Counted from the first letter of the stretch, positions 23,146-36,957 are shown. The stretch is DNA of 64,000 nucleotides from Acanthornis magna (GCA_036785705.1 JAWUZG010000013.1:19997001-20061000); one strand, 5' to 3'. The notes: a model not told the origin generated them from the letters alone. Translations and numbers: made by a program.

Positions 23146-26100
23146 CAGCACACCAGGTGAGAGCTGCCTGGGCCCAGCAGCAGAGCAGGTTTTGGAAAGG
23201 ACAGCTCTGAGTTTGGTGCTTCCAGCCCCAGCGTCCCACCAGTCACACATCTGACACCACAACTCAGTCGCTTTATCCTCTTCACGATCCCAAAACCCAG
23301 CCTTGTACACAAGAACTGCCAAAGCACTGCATGGGCTTCTCAGTTTTACTTCTGACTGAAAAATCTATTCCTAGTGGATAAAATCCATGAGGTTATTTTG
23401 TAGACTCACAGATGCTGAAAGAGTCTTAGAGAGTATATAAAACAGGGGAAGTAGTTTTTGCTGTGCCAGTACTCTCATCCACAAACCACTTCCATATTTA
23501 AGCCTTGCCCTGTAAAAGTCATCAGTGGACCTTGAATTTGCAAGAGGACCTTGATGTATATTCCAGCTGTCACCACAGCCTGTCCTTGTCCTCCTTCCTG
23601 AAGGGCTGACATGAAACTTCGGGTGCTGTTTCTAGTGCACACATTTTCAATGCCATTGAGATAAAATGCTCCATGAAGCCATGTGTGGCTGATTTACAAG
23701 AAATGCTCTCCAAGGAGACAACACCTAAAGGTTTTCTGCATTTTGGTGGCACAGAGGAAAACCCTAATAGATATTCTCAGGTCGGATATATTTTACTGCT
23801 ACAGAGAGCCAAAACTTTGTTTAATCCATGAACGCTCTGACCTGAGCACAGCTGCAGCCTCTGGATGTGCTGTTGTGGCACTTCTACCCAACAGTTCTTT
23901 TTGTAAAGCCCAGGTGTGAGTTTTTCAACGCAAGTTCCACAACAGTATTTGTGAATCAAAACACAAAAGAAGAGACCTCATGCTATCAATGAATTCCAGC
24001 AATCCAACATTATGTGCACTAATATTTTATGCGACCGCTGATTCAATATCCTCTTCTGTATTTTAAGCTGAAGACAGACGACCCTGATAAAAGCTACAAA
24101 CCTTCCCAAGGAGGGATCCTGCTCAAGAAAGAGGCCTTTGCCCCCCACCAGCCATCCACCACCCACTGAAAGGCACCAAAAGAGCAAAATTAGTGTACAT
24201 CTGTGATTTCTAGAGGCAAAGCAAAGCAGCACTGCATTTTTGGAGGCTTTGCAAGGAGGAGAGGGGAAGAGGAAGGCTTGAATGAGTGCAAGCAAAATAA
24301 GAAAACCTCTCCTGAGTGGCCACCTGTATCACCCTGCAAAGTCTCAATCTCTTTGCCTACACAGTAGCAGAAAGTGTTAAAAACTTACACAAATTCTGAA
24401 AAGCCAGCAGTAACCACAAACTTGGCACCATTCATTCAAACTGACCCCCAAACAGCTCCTCCCCAGCCAGTGAATTTTCACACTGCAGCATTTCCAAACA
24501 AAATTTTCATGACAAACTCAAAAAACTTCCCATTCACAAAATGCACCACACGAGACAGAAGACACCACACAAGAAAATCCAGGCGATGCCCAGAAATTGA
24601 CCTTGGGCAACGTTTGCGACCTTGAGTTTTGCCTCCCCTTCTGCAGAGCAGCAATAGCAACACTTAACTCATCCTCTGGAGCACTTCAGGTTCTGAAGGT
24701 TCACATAGCCCAGTCAGGCATTTCTACTTTGTATTTTATTCCTCTGCACCAGCACTGGCTCTCCAAAAAACACTCCAGTGACTTCCCAGAAAACCCAGTT
24801 AACCAACGCAGTAGGCTGAGCACGCGAGGGGTAAAGGCTCTAACAAAGCCGCCGCACGCCGGGATGACAATTTCATGGAGATTATTGTTATTATTATAAA
24901 TGGTTATCAATTATGCATCACATTGATAGTCAATTTCCAAAAGGAAAAGCCTCGTGTCGGTACAGCTGAATTCCGACTAAGGGATGATCGGCGATTTCCT
25001 GGTAGTTAATGGCCAATTTCCCAGCAGCACAACTGCAGCATAATCGTTGAGATTTATAGCAATAATTAATTGATTTTTTTTAAACATAGGGATGCTAAAG
25101 AGCACGATTCCCACTCATATTAAAAATTAATGCAACATGCTAGAAGATGCAGAAAGCTTCCATTCCGGAGGCAGAAGCTTGGTATGGTCAAAATATTTTA
25201 TGCAACAAAAATTAAGCTGTTAGTGTAGCTAAAGCCTGCGTAGCTAATGGCATTTCCATGATCAACATTCACAGGCACACACATGATTTTTTACCTCTAT
25301 TACATCCCATTCCACTTTCAGGGAGAAATAACAGGTTATAAAAAAAAAAAATCACATCAGAAGAGAAAAAGTTACCATTTTGTTCTGAAAACACTCAAAT
25401 GGTTCATTATGTTGGCTGCAACTCTTTCCCCCTTTATTTCCCCAAACAAAACCAACATGCAAAATGTACTTAATTCTGACAGAGTGCATTTTCTGATGGA
25501 CGAATGCATCCATTTAAGTTTTTTTTCCCCAGTCATCTCAATTCCCTGCATTACTCCCTGGAGGAAAACTACCTACAAAAGAAACTAATAACAATCAGAG
25601 AAATTGCTGCTCATCAGAGTCCCACACAGCTTAATGTAATGCCCATGAATGAACTCTTTCCTAATGACATGAACTGCCCCATCTTTGTCTGACAGGTGTC
25701 TGCGGTGGTACCAAACAGCCATAAAAGCTCAGCTCAGAAGACTTATTAAAAATGTGGCAGGAGCTGCCGAGCAGCATTTGGCAGGGATGGATAAAATGGA
25801 GAAAAGCAGATGTGTGGGGCAGAGAAACAAGAGGATATTCCCCAGCTTTTGCATGAGGCTGTAATTAAGAAAGCAGTTCTTCCATTTGTGGGATGGAGGA
25901 CGCAATTAGTTGCGCACCCAACTTCAATCTCTCCCCAATGATTTCTACGGCCAACCCAATCTCCAAACAATCACAAGGCTAAATGTCCCCCACCATAAAA
26001 TAAATACAATCAGGCTAGGCAGAACAAAAATCATGGTCAGCAATTAAAAGACAAGAAAACCTCATTGTCTAATGGAAATTCGAGAGGGAGAGGCACATGC

Positions 26101-26596
26101 ACAAAAATTGTACTTCATCTTCAGCAAGATTAGGAAACAAGTGAAGTGATTTACATACAGTAATTGCATGGCCGTGTTAGCCTCCAACAGTGTCTTTCAA
26201 AATGTAAATTTCCTTCAAAACCCTCGGACACAATGATAGCCCAGCAGCTATTTGTTTTTTTAAGGAAGGAATGTATTTAAATACAACACTTTAGGAAAAA
26301 ACCCCAATCCTGACATAACACATTTAAATAGCTTCTGTATACTGCCCATTAAAGACCACAGTCCATGAGCCAGAAAATGAGAGCAGAGAAAGCTGCATTA
26401 GGGCTTTTTCCCCCTTGACTTTTGATGGAAAGTGAAAAGAAATAAAGGTGATTTTCCAAAATAAGATGCACTGTTAGAAAAAAGTAAGAGAAAGGTGAAT
26501 TTATGAAGAACATCTTATCTTCTAAGCTGTCCCTCAACTTTCACTTCTGTGTCATCTTTCTATGGCACACAGAGGTAGCACAGGAGCACAGACATC

Positions 26597-26790
26597 AATC
26601 ACAGAACCACAGAACGGTTTGGGTGAGAAGGAACCTTAAAGCCCACCCAGTGCCACCCTGTGCCATGGGCAGGGACACCTCCCACTGTCCCAGGCTGCTC
26701 CAAGCCCTGTCCAGCCTGGCCTTGGACTCTTCCAGGGATGGAGCATCCATAGCTTCTCTGGGCAGCCTGTTCCAGTGGGCAACATCCATT
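26597..26790 (-). mobile_element. CR1 LINE 3' end fragment
   Basis: Reverse-oriented CR1 starting atcacagaaccacagaacgg, through gtgccatgggcagggacacc, to cttctctgggcagcctgttc. Confidence 0.92.
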
Positions 26791-28115
26791 TTAGAGCATC
26801 CATCACAGGCACGGCCACCAAACCAGCGAGCACCCGGCAGGGGATTAAGAGATGCCCTTTCCAGTGCTCCAGACACAACATCTCACACGTTCCCTGTCTG
26901 TGCACAGCCTTGGGAAAGCAGCATGGTGTTCCCTACACCCTGTTCTGTGACACGCCAGCCACCCTCTAAGAAATACAGCAGTAACAAAATGGAGATTCTT
27001 TACTACAGAAAACTACCAGCTCCACAAACTGGAAAAGGTCCCATTTCCAAAGAGCAAAGGAAAATATCCATCCTTCCTCCCTCACATCTGTATTGGGTTT
27101 TCACATGTACAATTCTTTACTCAACAAGCCCAGTTCAAATGTTTTGATGGTATTGCTGGGTATTTCCTAGGCTCTTGGGAAAGGAGTGGTTTCTGAAGAA
27201 GGTTTTGTACTCATGATTACTGCAGGACATCAGTTCTCTCAGCTGGAAGCAGAGCAGCACACCCAAGCAGAATTGTTGAAGTCAGTATCCACTGACGCCA
27301 CGGGCAGCTCTCCCTGTATCCCTCTTTGTGTAAAGGTCCAGTTTTTCAAAGCTCAATCACACTTGAGCTGAGATTTGAACGCAAGAAGAGCTCTCGGAGC
27401 CGTGAACTGCTCCAGCCCCTGTCAGCATCCCTGGCTGCTCACCCTCCTGAGCTCTGGCCATTCCCACTGCTCAGCCTTTCAGCTGCGTGGGGAGGGCAGG
27501 AGGGGCTGGGAACCAGAGTTCAGCATAAGAAAGGCAACGCGGGGAAAAGAAAGCAGGAGCCACGCAGAGATAATGACAGGGGAGGGGAGCGGACAAAGGA
27601 GACGGCACAATGCAGGAGGAGCACTTGGAGAACACTGTCATCCCTCCTCCCAAGGCACAGCCTGCAGAGCGATGCCCTGCTCAGCCCCCATCACCTTCCT
27701 CCTCTCATGGGAGGAGGGGAGCACATGGAAGGGAAGGGACAGACAGCACAGTCCTTCTGGAGATGGGTTTTTTGATATCATCTTTTAAAGCACAGTGAAA
27801 CAACATGGGAAACTCACAGTGTTAAGATACCATTAAACCAAATAGCCCAGTAGGAACCAAAAATGGATTAAACATTTATATGGATAGTGAGAACAAACAT
27901 AGAATTTAATTACCCAAAACAAGTTTTTTAAAAAATAATGCCTGAGGGATATAAACACCCCCACTTGGGAAGAGGAACCACAGAGTTTCTGTGTGGCCAG
28001 GGTTTGACTTCTCCCGCTCCATTAAACACGCTCAGCCATTGCATGTGAAATAGGATGCTGGGGAAAAAAAAAGGCTTTTTCTCACTTTTGGGGAGAACTA
28101 CCTTGGCTGTAAATC

Positions 28116-28690
28116 ACACCTTGGGTTTGGCTGGGGTAGAGTTGATTTTCTTTGTGGTAGCTGGTGTGGAGTGGTGGTTTGGCTTTGTGCTGGAAACAGG
28201 GCTCATAATGCAGGGATGTTTTTGTTAGTGCTGAGCAGGGCTTACACAGAGCCAAGGCCTCTCCTGGTGCTGCCCCCCCAGTGAAAGGGCTGGGGGGCAC
28301 GAGGAGCTGGGAAGGGACTCAGCCAGGACAGCTGATCCCAGCTGACCCAGGGATATCCCAGACCATGTGGTGTCATGCTCAGCAGGTAGAGCTGGGGAAG
28401 AGGAAGGAAGAGGGGGATGTTTGGAGTGCTGGTGCTTGTCTTCCCAAGTCACTGCCATGCATGAGGCAGCCCTGCTTTCCTGGGCATGGCTGAACTCCTG
28501 CCTGCCCATGGAAGTGGGGAGTGAATTCCCTGTTTTGCTTTGCTTGCATGCAGGGCTTTTGCTTTCCCTATAAAAGTGTCTTTATCACAACCCACGAGTT
28601 TTCTCACTCTTCCGATTCTCTCTCCCATCCCTTGGGAGAGAGTGAGTGACTGCATGGGACTGAGCAGCCGGCTGGGATTAAACCACAACA
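28116..28690 (+). mobile_element. Solo LTR of an ERVL-type avian endogenous retrovirus
   Basis: A single LTR-like unit of about 575 bases with the layout of avian ERVL-type LTRs. It begins tgggtttggctggggtagag, has the conserved central ctcagccaggacagctgatc block, a TATA box (tataaaag, 28569-28576), a perfect 10-bp hairpin (28618-28627 with 28633-28642) and the typical end gggattaaaccacaaca. No internal gag/pol sequence lies on either side, so it is a solo LTR left by recombination. The first few bases are degraded and I could not identify a target-site duplication. The family name is from recall of passerine repeats. Confidence 0.8.
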
Positions 28691-30830
28691 CTCTCCCAGC
28701 AGTCTGCATCCTCCCCAGACCCTCACCACACTCAAAACAGTGAGGGCAAGACTCTTGCTACAAAGCCATTATTAATTACGTTTAATGCTTTTACCAGTTG
28801 TTACCACGATTTTGCTGCCATGGAGCATTTGGTGATGTTCTGCATTAAGGCTTCTCCATGGGAATGCCTGGATGCTGCTGGGGGTGGCAGCAAGAATTAT
28901 TTGTCCAGCTTCTTTTCCAGCCCAAAAACCTATCAACCAAAACCTCACTCTTCAGCTGCCTTCCTGGTGCCTTCCCCCAGAATCTGCTGGGGGAGGTGCA
29001 GCCCCTGGATGCAGGGAAAGCAGGGAGGCAGCAAGTTAAATGCATTCAGGGAGAGCCTCCACTCCCCTGTGAGCACCTGCTGGTGGCTCAGAAAGGGCTC
29101 TTCCCCTCCTCATCGTAGAGAAAAGGTGAGTAACAACACCCTGTGCGAGTCTTGTGCTGGAAAAGGGGTAACAATTTGGAGGAACTTGCTATTATATGAG
29201 TGAACAAAATGTACCATAATGGCATATGAGCCTGCACATCTGCTGCTAAATTAAACACACCACATAATGATGCAGACCACATCTTAAAACACCATGCAAT
29301 GAGATACAGGCTGTGCCAAAATAATGAGGCTTCAAAGACGACATAGAGAGCCTGATCCTGCATCCCTTACAGACTTTGAAAGTCACAGTGATTATCCCTC
29401 AGCAGTTTGACTCCATCAAAGCTGCTTGTTGACTCAGGAAAAGAAGAATCACAATTATATATAGGTGCCCTTCAAAGGGAAAAAAGACATATGGGTTTGT
29501 AGCATTTTTCTTCCTTTCCATCTTAATGATGCGTAAAGCATGAGAGAGGTTTTTGTTTGGAACTGGATTTTCAGAAAAGTTTCTGTAAGAATCTTATGTC
29601 AGGCTACAAATTGCTCTCCAGATTGGGTTCTCAGCAGCCAGACAGGTATTATGAAGACCAATTGAAATGACAATATTCAAGTTGCCACAATAGCCATGGC
29701 ACAAAAAAGAGGAGTGAGACATCCCTTCTATTTTCAACTTCCTTTACCAATTTCAATTTTCAACATTAGTGATTTGCTCTTGACTTTGAGAAAAGAAGAT
29801 CCAGACATGCTCCCTTGTCAGGTAGCAACAGCCCTCCACAGATCATCAGTGAGCTTTCAAGTAAAACTAGGAAATACCAGAACTGGCACTCCTTTCATTC
29901 CTAAAGCTGAAATACAAACAAACAACCCCAACAGACAGCACGAAAATTGCTTTAAAGAAAATAACTGTCATCTCTCTTTCTGGCATCAGAAGTGAAGCAG
30001 GGCGATGCTCCGCTTACCCTGCACCAACAGCCTTCAGAGGCTGGTGGTGGGCAAAACAATAACCAGGAGCTGAACCCCAATTATCCACTTAGCTTTGAGA
30101 GTGCCTAATCTATTTGCTAATTAATCATGGGCCTCCTTCAGCCTCTCTTATCTTGTTTTCCTAAGTATCTGACGCTGATAACACACACACACTGATCTTG
30201 CTATAGCACATAAAGCTGTATCTAAAACTACCCTCAACTTTTCAAATAAAACAAGAGGAAATGATACACAAAAAAATTTACAGTATCCAATGGGTCCCTG
30301 CCATACTGGAAAATAAAATCTCATTCCACTTTTTACCAAAATTCCTTAAATGACTAATTACTGATTTGAACTAACTGCAAAGATTAATGCCAGAGAAAGG
30401 TGAACCTTTGCTGTTTGCACATCTGGACAAGCAAAAGCTCTTCTCTACTCAAGCCATTAATTGTTCCCGTACCAGAATCAGCACAGCAGATTAGAAATTC
30501 CGAGAAAAATGAGTATTTGCCGGTTTGTTGGATGAGTTATGCAGTTACTTGTCCATTAGAGGGCATTTCATACTGCGGAGTGAAGCGCCGGCAGCTTGGG
30601 AACAGCACCACTAACCCCATCTGGAGCTGCTGGAGAACAGTTTCTGTCGACTCTCATTTAGTAATTGCCACTTTTCAACCTTTCCATATGCTGCATATAG
30701 ATGAGCAAGCAAGAGCAAGGACAAGAGGAAAATAAGATGAAATAGCTATGAAAAAATCCTGCTTAAATAAACCCTTTGGTGCACAGCTATTGTTGCTGCC
30801 AAGGTTTGGTTTTGTTCAGTTCACTTCTCA

Positions 30831-30840
30831 CCCCCCCCCC
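30831..30840 (+). repeat. C10 homopolymer
   Basis: Ten consecutive C; a likely site of length variation or sequencing error. Confidence 0.85.
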
Positions 30841-33766
30841 AACTTTAACACAGGAAACTTCATCATTTTCACTCTCACAAATAGCACTTTATGTTTTGAA
30901 TTCTGGAAACGATTAACCAAGAACAACTGCAAATTGTGCCCTGGCACCATTACCCATCTCTGGAGCTAGAGGGGAGAGCTCATCCATCTCTGGAGCTGAA
31001 CAAAGGCAAATCCAGCTTCCTCACTGCCAAGGGGTAGGACATGGCCACTTACCTTCAGACAGCTCCTCCTGGTTACTACTAATACTGCTAAATGTGAACT
31101 GGAAATCGCTTTCAGCTTCTGCTGGCTAGGAAACCACACAAAGCCACCCACTCCCCTGCTTCCGTGGTTTTCCTCTCCCCATCTAAATGCAAATCAAATT
31201 AGGAAAGAGCAGATATCTCGCTATACATCTCCGAATATACGTATGTTTGTGATCAGGGTGGCCCAACTTCCTGAGTACAAGCTGCATACCAAAGTCTCTG
31301 TGGGGCCAAGAGCCATATCCTCCCAACCTCTGTACCCCACTCCTGCCACACACCCCATGCCCCTGTGAATCCCCGTAACTCCAGGCTGCTGATCCCCCAA
31401 GCCCACTTCCCTCCCTGATCCTGGAGCTGGCAGAGGCACCACAGCAGCACCTGGTGCTCCTGCCTTGCAGGATCTGACTGAACACCTGCATGTAGCAAAC
31501 ACTCCTGCAATACTCACAAGTTACTCCTGAATTCCTCCTCAGCAGAAAGTTCAAAACAGCAAGAGCAGCAATACAGACCCAAACCACCCCAGGGATCAGC
31601 TCATTCCCTTGGGTGCCTGAGCCAAAGGACCAACACTACAACCAGGACCACTTGTCTTTGAGACTCTTCAAGACCCTGGCTCTGTATCACTCCTAATTAA
31701 AAGAAATAATGAAAGAAGGATGAGGGCATCCTTACAGACAAAGCCATGGAATACTCAGTGTCCTGAGCTGTAACCAGGTGCTGCTGCATCGGGTTTGTGT
31801 CAAAAGGACACAATGGCACTCACGTCCCAGCACTACAGACTTACAGAACACACAACTGGAATGTCTCCAAGTCTGGAATCTTACCCTTCACTCACAATTT
31901 CTTAATTCCTCCAGAATCAGGATCAGACAATTAAATTTCACATGGACACCCACATAATGCCCGTATCCCAAGAAAAGATCACACCAGCCCACTTCTTCAT
32001 GCCCCAGCTGAGGGCCAGAGGAGGAACCTTAAGCCCTGCAGGAGATTGCACCATTTACTCGAAGGGCCTCGCTCACCTGAAGAGCAAAGATGAAAACCCC
32101 TCCTGCCCCAGCTGCACCACGGTCCAGCAAAGCAGGAGAGGCAGCTTTCCTCCAGCACTGAACTCCCCCCCCAGCATGGCACAAACTCAATCTTTTTCTT
32201 CTGTCAAATCTCCCAGAGCCTGTGCTGGGATCTCTGCCTGGACTGGGAACAGTGAAAGGGAGCAGTGACACTCTTCTGTCTCCAGGAAATCTTTGGAGTT
32301 ACAGTTTGCCCTTCTCTTAGTGCTTATATTTACAAGCCACTCTTACATAAAAAGCACTCATCTGCATTGACTTATTTAGCAACATGAAATAAAATAGCCT
32401 GAAGCTATTCATGTTGCTTAACGTACTTTTTTTCAATGTAGATGATGCTCTGTGTAAAGGAATAGTCAAAGGGGAAAACTGTGTTTTGTTTATAACACTT
32501 ATTACTATCACTGAAGAAAATATGTTCTAACAAGTGTCCGAAGGGGGAAACACGTGTAATACCTTTAACAGCTCAGCTAATTCATCTTCTGCTGCCCAAC
32601 TGCTGGCAAAATCTCAAATGGAAACATGGAAAAACCCTGTTTCTCGTGGTCTGAGACCTGTTCTCACTGTACAATCTCCTTCCATCGGAGTGAGTCCTGT
32701 TTGTTTTCAGCACACAGCAGCTTTACTCGACAAAAAAAAAAAGAGAGTTCAAGAGTTCAAGGCTACGTCTCCATTCAGGCGTACACCCACAATGCGAACC
32801 GGGCTCTCCGGCCTGCGCTGGAGGCATTCCTCTCCCTCCACCTACCCACAAAAGGGCCTTGTCTCAGGGAAATGAGAAAGGAAGGAAGGGGCAGGATGCA
32901 AAGAACGGCAGGGAGGAGAAGAGCCCAGCCAGGTGTTGGGGCATCAAGCACCAAGGAGAGCTCGGATCAAGAAATGCCTTGGCGATGAGGATGCACGGTG
33001 GCTTTTGGAGTACTCAGGGGTCTGGGGACCCCCGGGGATCTGCCTGCAAAACCCATGCTGCAGACAATACTGAGCTCGCCGGGGTCAGGCACAGGCACAG
33101 GCAGGATGGAAATGTGTGAGTGTTTCCATGAAGTCCCGTGGGAAAGAGCTGGTGGGGATGCGGGGCGGCTCTGGGACGGCTCAACCGCGGAGCGCTGCCT
33201 CCTCCCTGCTCCTCCATCGCTCCATCCCTGCCTCTCCCTCACCGCTCCTTCAGCATCGCTCACCCCGAGTGAGAGGAGAGGGAAGGAGGGAGCCAAGTGA
33301 GCGGAGAGAGGTTTGGATAATAGCAATAAAAAAGATGAAATCATTCTCCCACCACCAACCTTTAGTCAAGAGTATCCTCTGCAACCACCAGGTTTGCATA
33401 ATCTACACATCTTTCTCCCAAGCCTTGCCAGCTCGCTGCAGCAGGGCAATTTTGGGATTTAACAACACTCAGGTTATTGACCTAAATTTATACAGGCTCA
33501 TCTGGAGCCATAACGGTCCATTGTGTGCCCAGGCCTGCTCGGGACGCCTTAATACACAGATTATTGATGCAATGAACTGTGACGGCTCCTATAGAGCTGT
33601 TAGGGTTTATTGTAGCAACACCTACTCAGGGTCCCTTTAATGCGCGGATCGGTGACACAATAGACAGAAACGGCCACGACTTGGGGATGCATTATCCCAT
33701 GGATCGCTGGCGTGACAGCAATGGCTCCAGCCTCCTGCCTTAGTGCAGCGGCAGCAAACACGCCGG

Positions 33767-33814
33767 ATCCCCACGTTCCCAAATCCCCACGTTTCCAAAT
33801 CCCCACGTTCCCAA
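33767..33814 (+). repeat. Tandem repeat, 16 bp x 3
   Basis: The unit atccccacgttcccaa occurs three times in a row; the middle copy differs by one base (ttt for ttc). Confidence 0.9.
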
Positions 33815-34071
33815 ATCCTGGGGAAGCTGGGGGTGGATGGCTGAGAGGTGCTGGGCCTGACGATGCCACCCTACCCACCCAAACCTCTGAGAGGTGACAT
33901 TTGCAGAAAGCAATTTGCTACTGAAAATAAGGATTTATAATGAAAGCCCTGGTGGGATCAAACTTTTAGCAAGAACAGCCACGGGCCTGCATTATAGATC
34001 AAGGCTAAAAATCCTGTCTGAGAAATACATGGAAATTAGCCAGAAAAAATCAGCGTCCAATTTTCAGCATT

Positions 34072-34088
34072 AAAAAAAAAAAAAAAAA
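34072..34088 (+). repeat. A17 homopolymer
   Basis: Seventeen consecutive A. The upstream sequence does not match a CR1 or a known short repeat. Confidence 0.9.
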
Positions 34089-34592
34089 GAAAACATTTTA
34101 TGTTCCAAGAGAATGCGACAAAAGCAAGCGCAAAAGGAAAGTGCACAAATATCTGTATTTCTCTCTTCTTTTTCTCTTAAAGAACAAAAATAATCGTACG
34201 AGGCTGAGAGCTAAGCACTGTTTAAAGAAAATCACTTGTGCAGGGAGACCTGGGGCTGAGGAAAGGAAAATTAAGACATCACCACGAACCAAGTGTTTGC
34301 AGCCTCCTCACAAACATTAGCGAACAGTTCAAAAAGCTGCAGCTGGCTTTGCACTATCGCCTGCATCTTCCCCACCATTTACCAGGAGCTTTTTTTAACA
34401 TCGGTGACACTTTACATTCAAAACTGCTGTTAAAAATAGACCGTTGGCCCTCCCCTTTTAACCCTGCAGATTCCCTCCCCTCCTTTCCGCCTCCCTGCAC
34501 ACCCACTGGTCTGTCCTTCCCCTCCTGCCCTGTCACCAGCCCCGGGGTGATGGAGGGGCGAGGGGGGCCCTGCCCAGCTGCAAGTCACAGAA

Positions 34593-34735
34593 ATCATGGA
34601 ATCACAGAACGGTTTGGGTTGGAAGGGACCTTACACCCTGTCTAGTTCCAACCCCTTCCACTAGACCAGGCTGCTCCAAGCCCCATCCAACCTGCCTTTG
34701 AACACTTCCAGGGTCATCACACTGCTCCCCAGGAC
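34593..34735 (-). mobile_element. CR1 LINE 3' end fragment
   Basis: Reverse-oriented CR1: atcacagaacggtttgggtt, ctagaccaggctgctccaag, gaacacttccagggtcatca. It lacks the usual ccatgggcagggacacctt segment, an internal deletion. Confidence 0.9.
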
Positions 34736-36737
34736 CTCATCCGACCCTGGGAGCATCCCTCTCTCAGTTCATCCCAAAGCTGGTAGCTTTATTTACAGGA
34801 ATGAAGGCAATAGCTCTATTCTTGGTTTCCCCACCCACCTGCTTTTGCAGATGATGTGAGTTTAAGGCTTTAAAAAACAAAGCGCCCAACACAAATGTTT
34901 TCTCTCTGGCCTTAAACCCTGCAATCAGCAGATCAAATGTGAATGTAGAAAAAGAAATTCCTTTGTTATCCCGGAGCTACTTCACTGAGCCTTCAGAACC
35001 TCCTCGGGAAACAGGCCTGGGGAACGGCTGCTGCTACTACAGGAGCCCAGCACAAGAGAGACTCGAAAATCAATATCCTTCACCCAACTTATCAAATTTA
35101 CCGAGGACATTTATACAGTATAATTAAATAGAAAAGAGATACAAATACAAAAGAGTATTTGCACGGCACTGAATGGCAATTGCATTATCTCTGGGACAGA
35201 GGACACTTTGACAAAAAGGAGGGAAAACACCATATATCAACTGAAGAAGCTGCAAGGAGCATGGGGAAGGTCTTTGCTCTCATAGCTCACGGGGAACGTT
35301 CAGCACTTAAGTAGAGACAGCCACAAAATATACATCAGCACGTACACCTAAGGCATTTCGGCAGGTCCTGCTCAGTCAGCCAAAACGATGCCATCAGAAT
35401 TACGCTGGTGATGGATATGGTCCAGAACACTCAGTTGCCTCTCAGACTCGTGTAGGGTCTCCAGCACATGTTGGGGCACCTCCCCCTCACTGGCGTGGAA
35501 GCAAAGCAGACGCTATTATGTTGCTTTTCAGCATATGAATGTACCAAGTAAAATCGATTTTGCCCAGTAATCCTCTTGGTAAGTCAGGGATGCTTTCCAC
35601 AACCAGCAGCCGCCTCTGCAGACCGGCAAGATAAAATCTCCTCCGCAAGGTTAAACCTGGGAAAGGCTGACTGCCAGCGCAGGGCAAACTAAAACACCGT
35701 GGAAAAGGCAAACTAGATTATCTGGCTATTTGTTAAACAATTCTTCTCACAAGGGTTGTGTTACAAGCTTTTTGTGAGTGCTCCTCGCTCTCAGGTAGAG
35801 CCAGCTCTGGCTCCTCACTCCAAGTCCCTCCAGGCAGCACACTGCTGTGGATGGGACACCTCTCTTGCCACGGTGACCCTAAAATCCAGAGCAGCCCAGT
35901 GTGGTGCTGGACACACGCTCAGCGCTGGGAACAAAAGCAGGTGTGTTTGGAAAGGTACCGAGCTGCAGCGTTGCTTCCACCTCAGCCTCCAAGATGTCAT
36001 CTTCAGGGCTGCCTACAACAATTAGGCATTGCCTAATTACACTGACCAATAAAACCCAACAAACAAGATGGGCAGCATCCCTGCACACTGGTCCCCAATG
36101 CCAGGTGCCATGGGGGCAATCCCAACTATCCCCTTCCCAGTATCCCCCTGGGGGATCAGTGTACATCAGGTTAAAGGATTCTTTGTTGCCTCTCTTGGGT
36201 CTTCGTTTGTTAATGTGAATCACACTCCACTCTATTTTGAGCAATCCTTTATTAAAAATGCCTGTGAGTCATTTTCTCTAAACTTGAAGCTCTAAAAATG
36301 GTAATGTTTGGGTAGTAGTCAGGAATTTTTAAGAATTTGCATTCTTCTCTTTTTGATTGAACAGGAAAAGGAGGGTAACCTGACTCAGAGAGTTTGTTTC
36401 CCCTTGTCCTGCACAGAAATGCTGCTTTTGGGCAGAATCACAACTCATGGAATAAAACTTCTGAACATCTTTCACCAAATACAAATGGAGGGTACTGACA
36501 GAACAAATGCAAAACAAAATACCTCTTTAGGTTAAGGCAAAAACCCCAACAAGTGGCAACCTGGGAGTATCTACCAATTTATGTTCAAAATGCTATTAAA
36601 AAAGAGTCCATAAAGGTAAACCCACGAACTTTAAACTAATGTACATCCCTTTCCAGATGGCATAACACAATAACTGAAAATCACACTGCCAATTATTCAT
36701 ATCTCCAGTGTCCTCCACCTGAAAAGTAAAGAGGACC

Positions 36738-36957
36738 AAAAGGATTAGGAAGGAATTGTTCTCTGGGAGGGTGGGCAGGCCCTGGCACAGGTGCCCAGAG
36801 CAGCTGTGGCTGCCCCTGGATCCCTGGCAGTGTCCCAGGCCAGGCTGGACAGGGCTTGGAGCAGCCTGGGACAGTGGGAGGTGTCCCTGCCCGTGGCGGG
36901 GGTGCACTGGATGGGATTTAAGTTCCATTCCAAATCAACCCTGGGATTCTGGGATTT
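36738..36957 (+). mobile_element. CR1 LINE 3' fragment, gcccagagcagctgtggctg subfamily
   Basis: About 220 bases, from aggaaggaattgttctctgg to the 3' end near ctgggattctgggattt. It shares a near-identical block with the copies at 10560, 39090 and 48375. Confidence 0.92.

Larger units (their letters stand above)
22972..36737 (-). other. CTBP2 5' intron or upstream region, first part
   Basis: No coding exon was recognised. The region contains CR1 fragments at 22998, 26597 and 34593, the solo LTR at 28116-28690, a C10 run at 30831-30840, an A17 run at 34072-34088, a 3x16-bp tandem repeat at 33767-33814 and an older diverged repeat at 33535-33730. Repeat-free AT-rich blocks at 24830-25280 and 30340-30760 look like conserved non-coding elements. 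It must be at least partly intron, because the exon at 22971 has a 3' splice site. Confidence 0.6.

Noticed and set aside
22898..23239. 113-residue minus-strand frame overlapping the CtBP2 exon leader
   Set aside because: It crosses the 3' splice site and CR1 sequence; the real coding frame is the short one starting at 22869.
26503..27147. 214-residue plus-strand frame
   Set aside because: Its central part is antisense CR1 and the rest has no domain or splice support.
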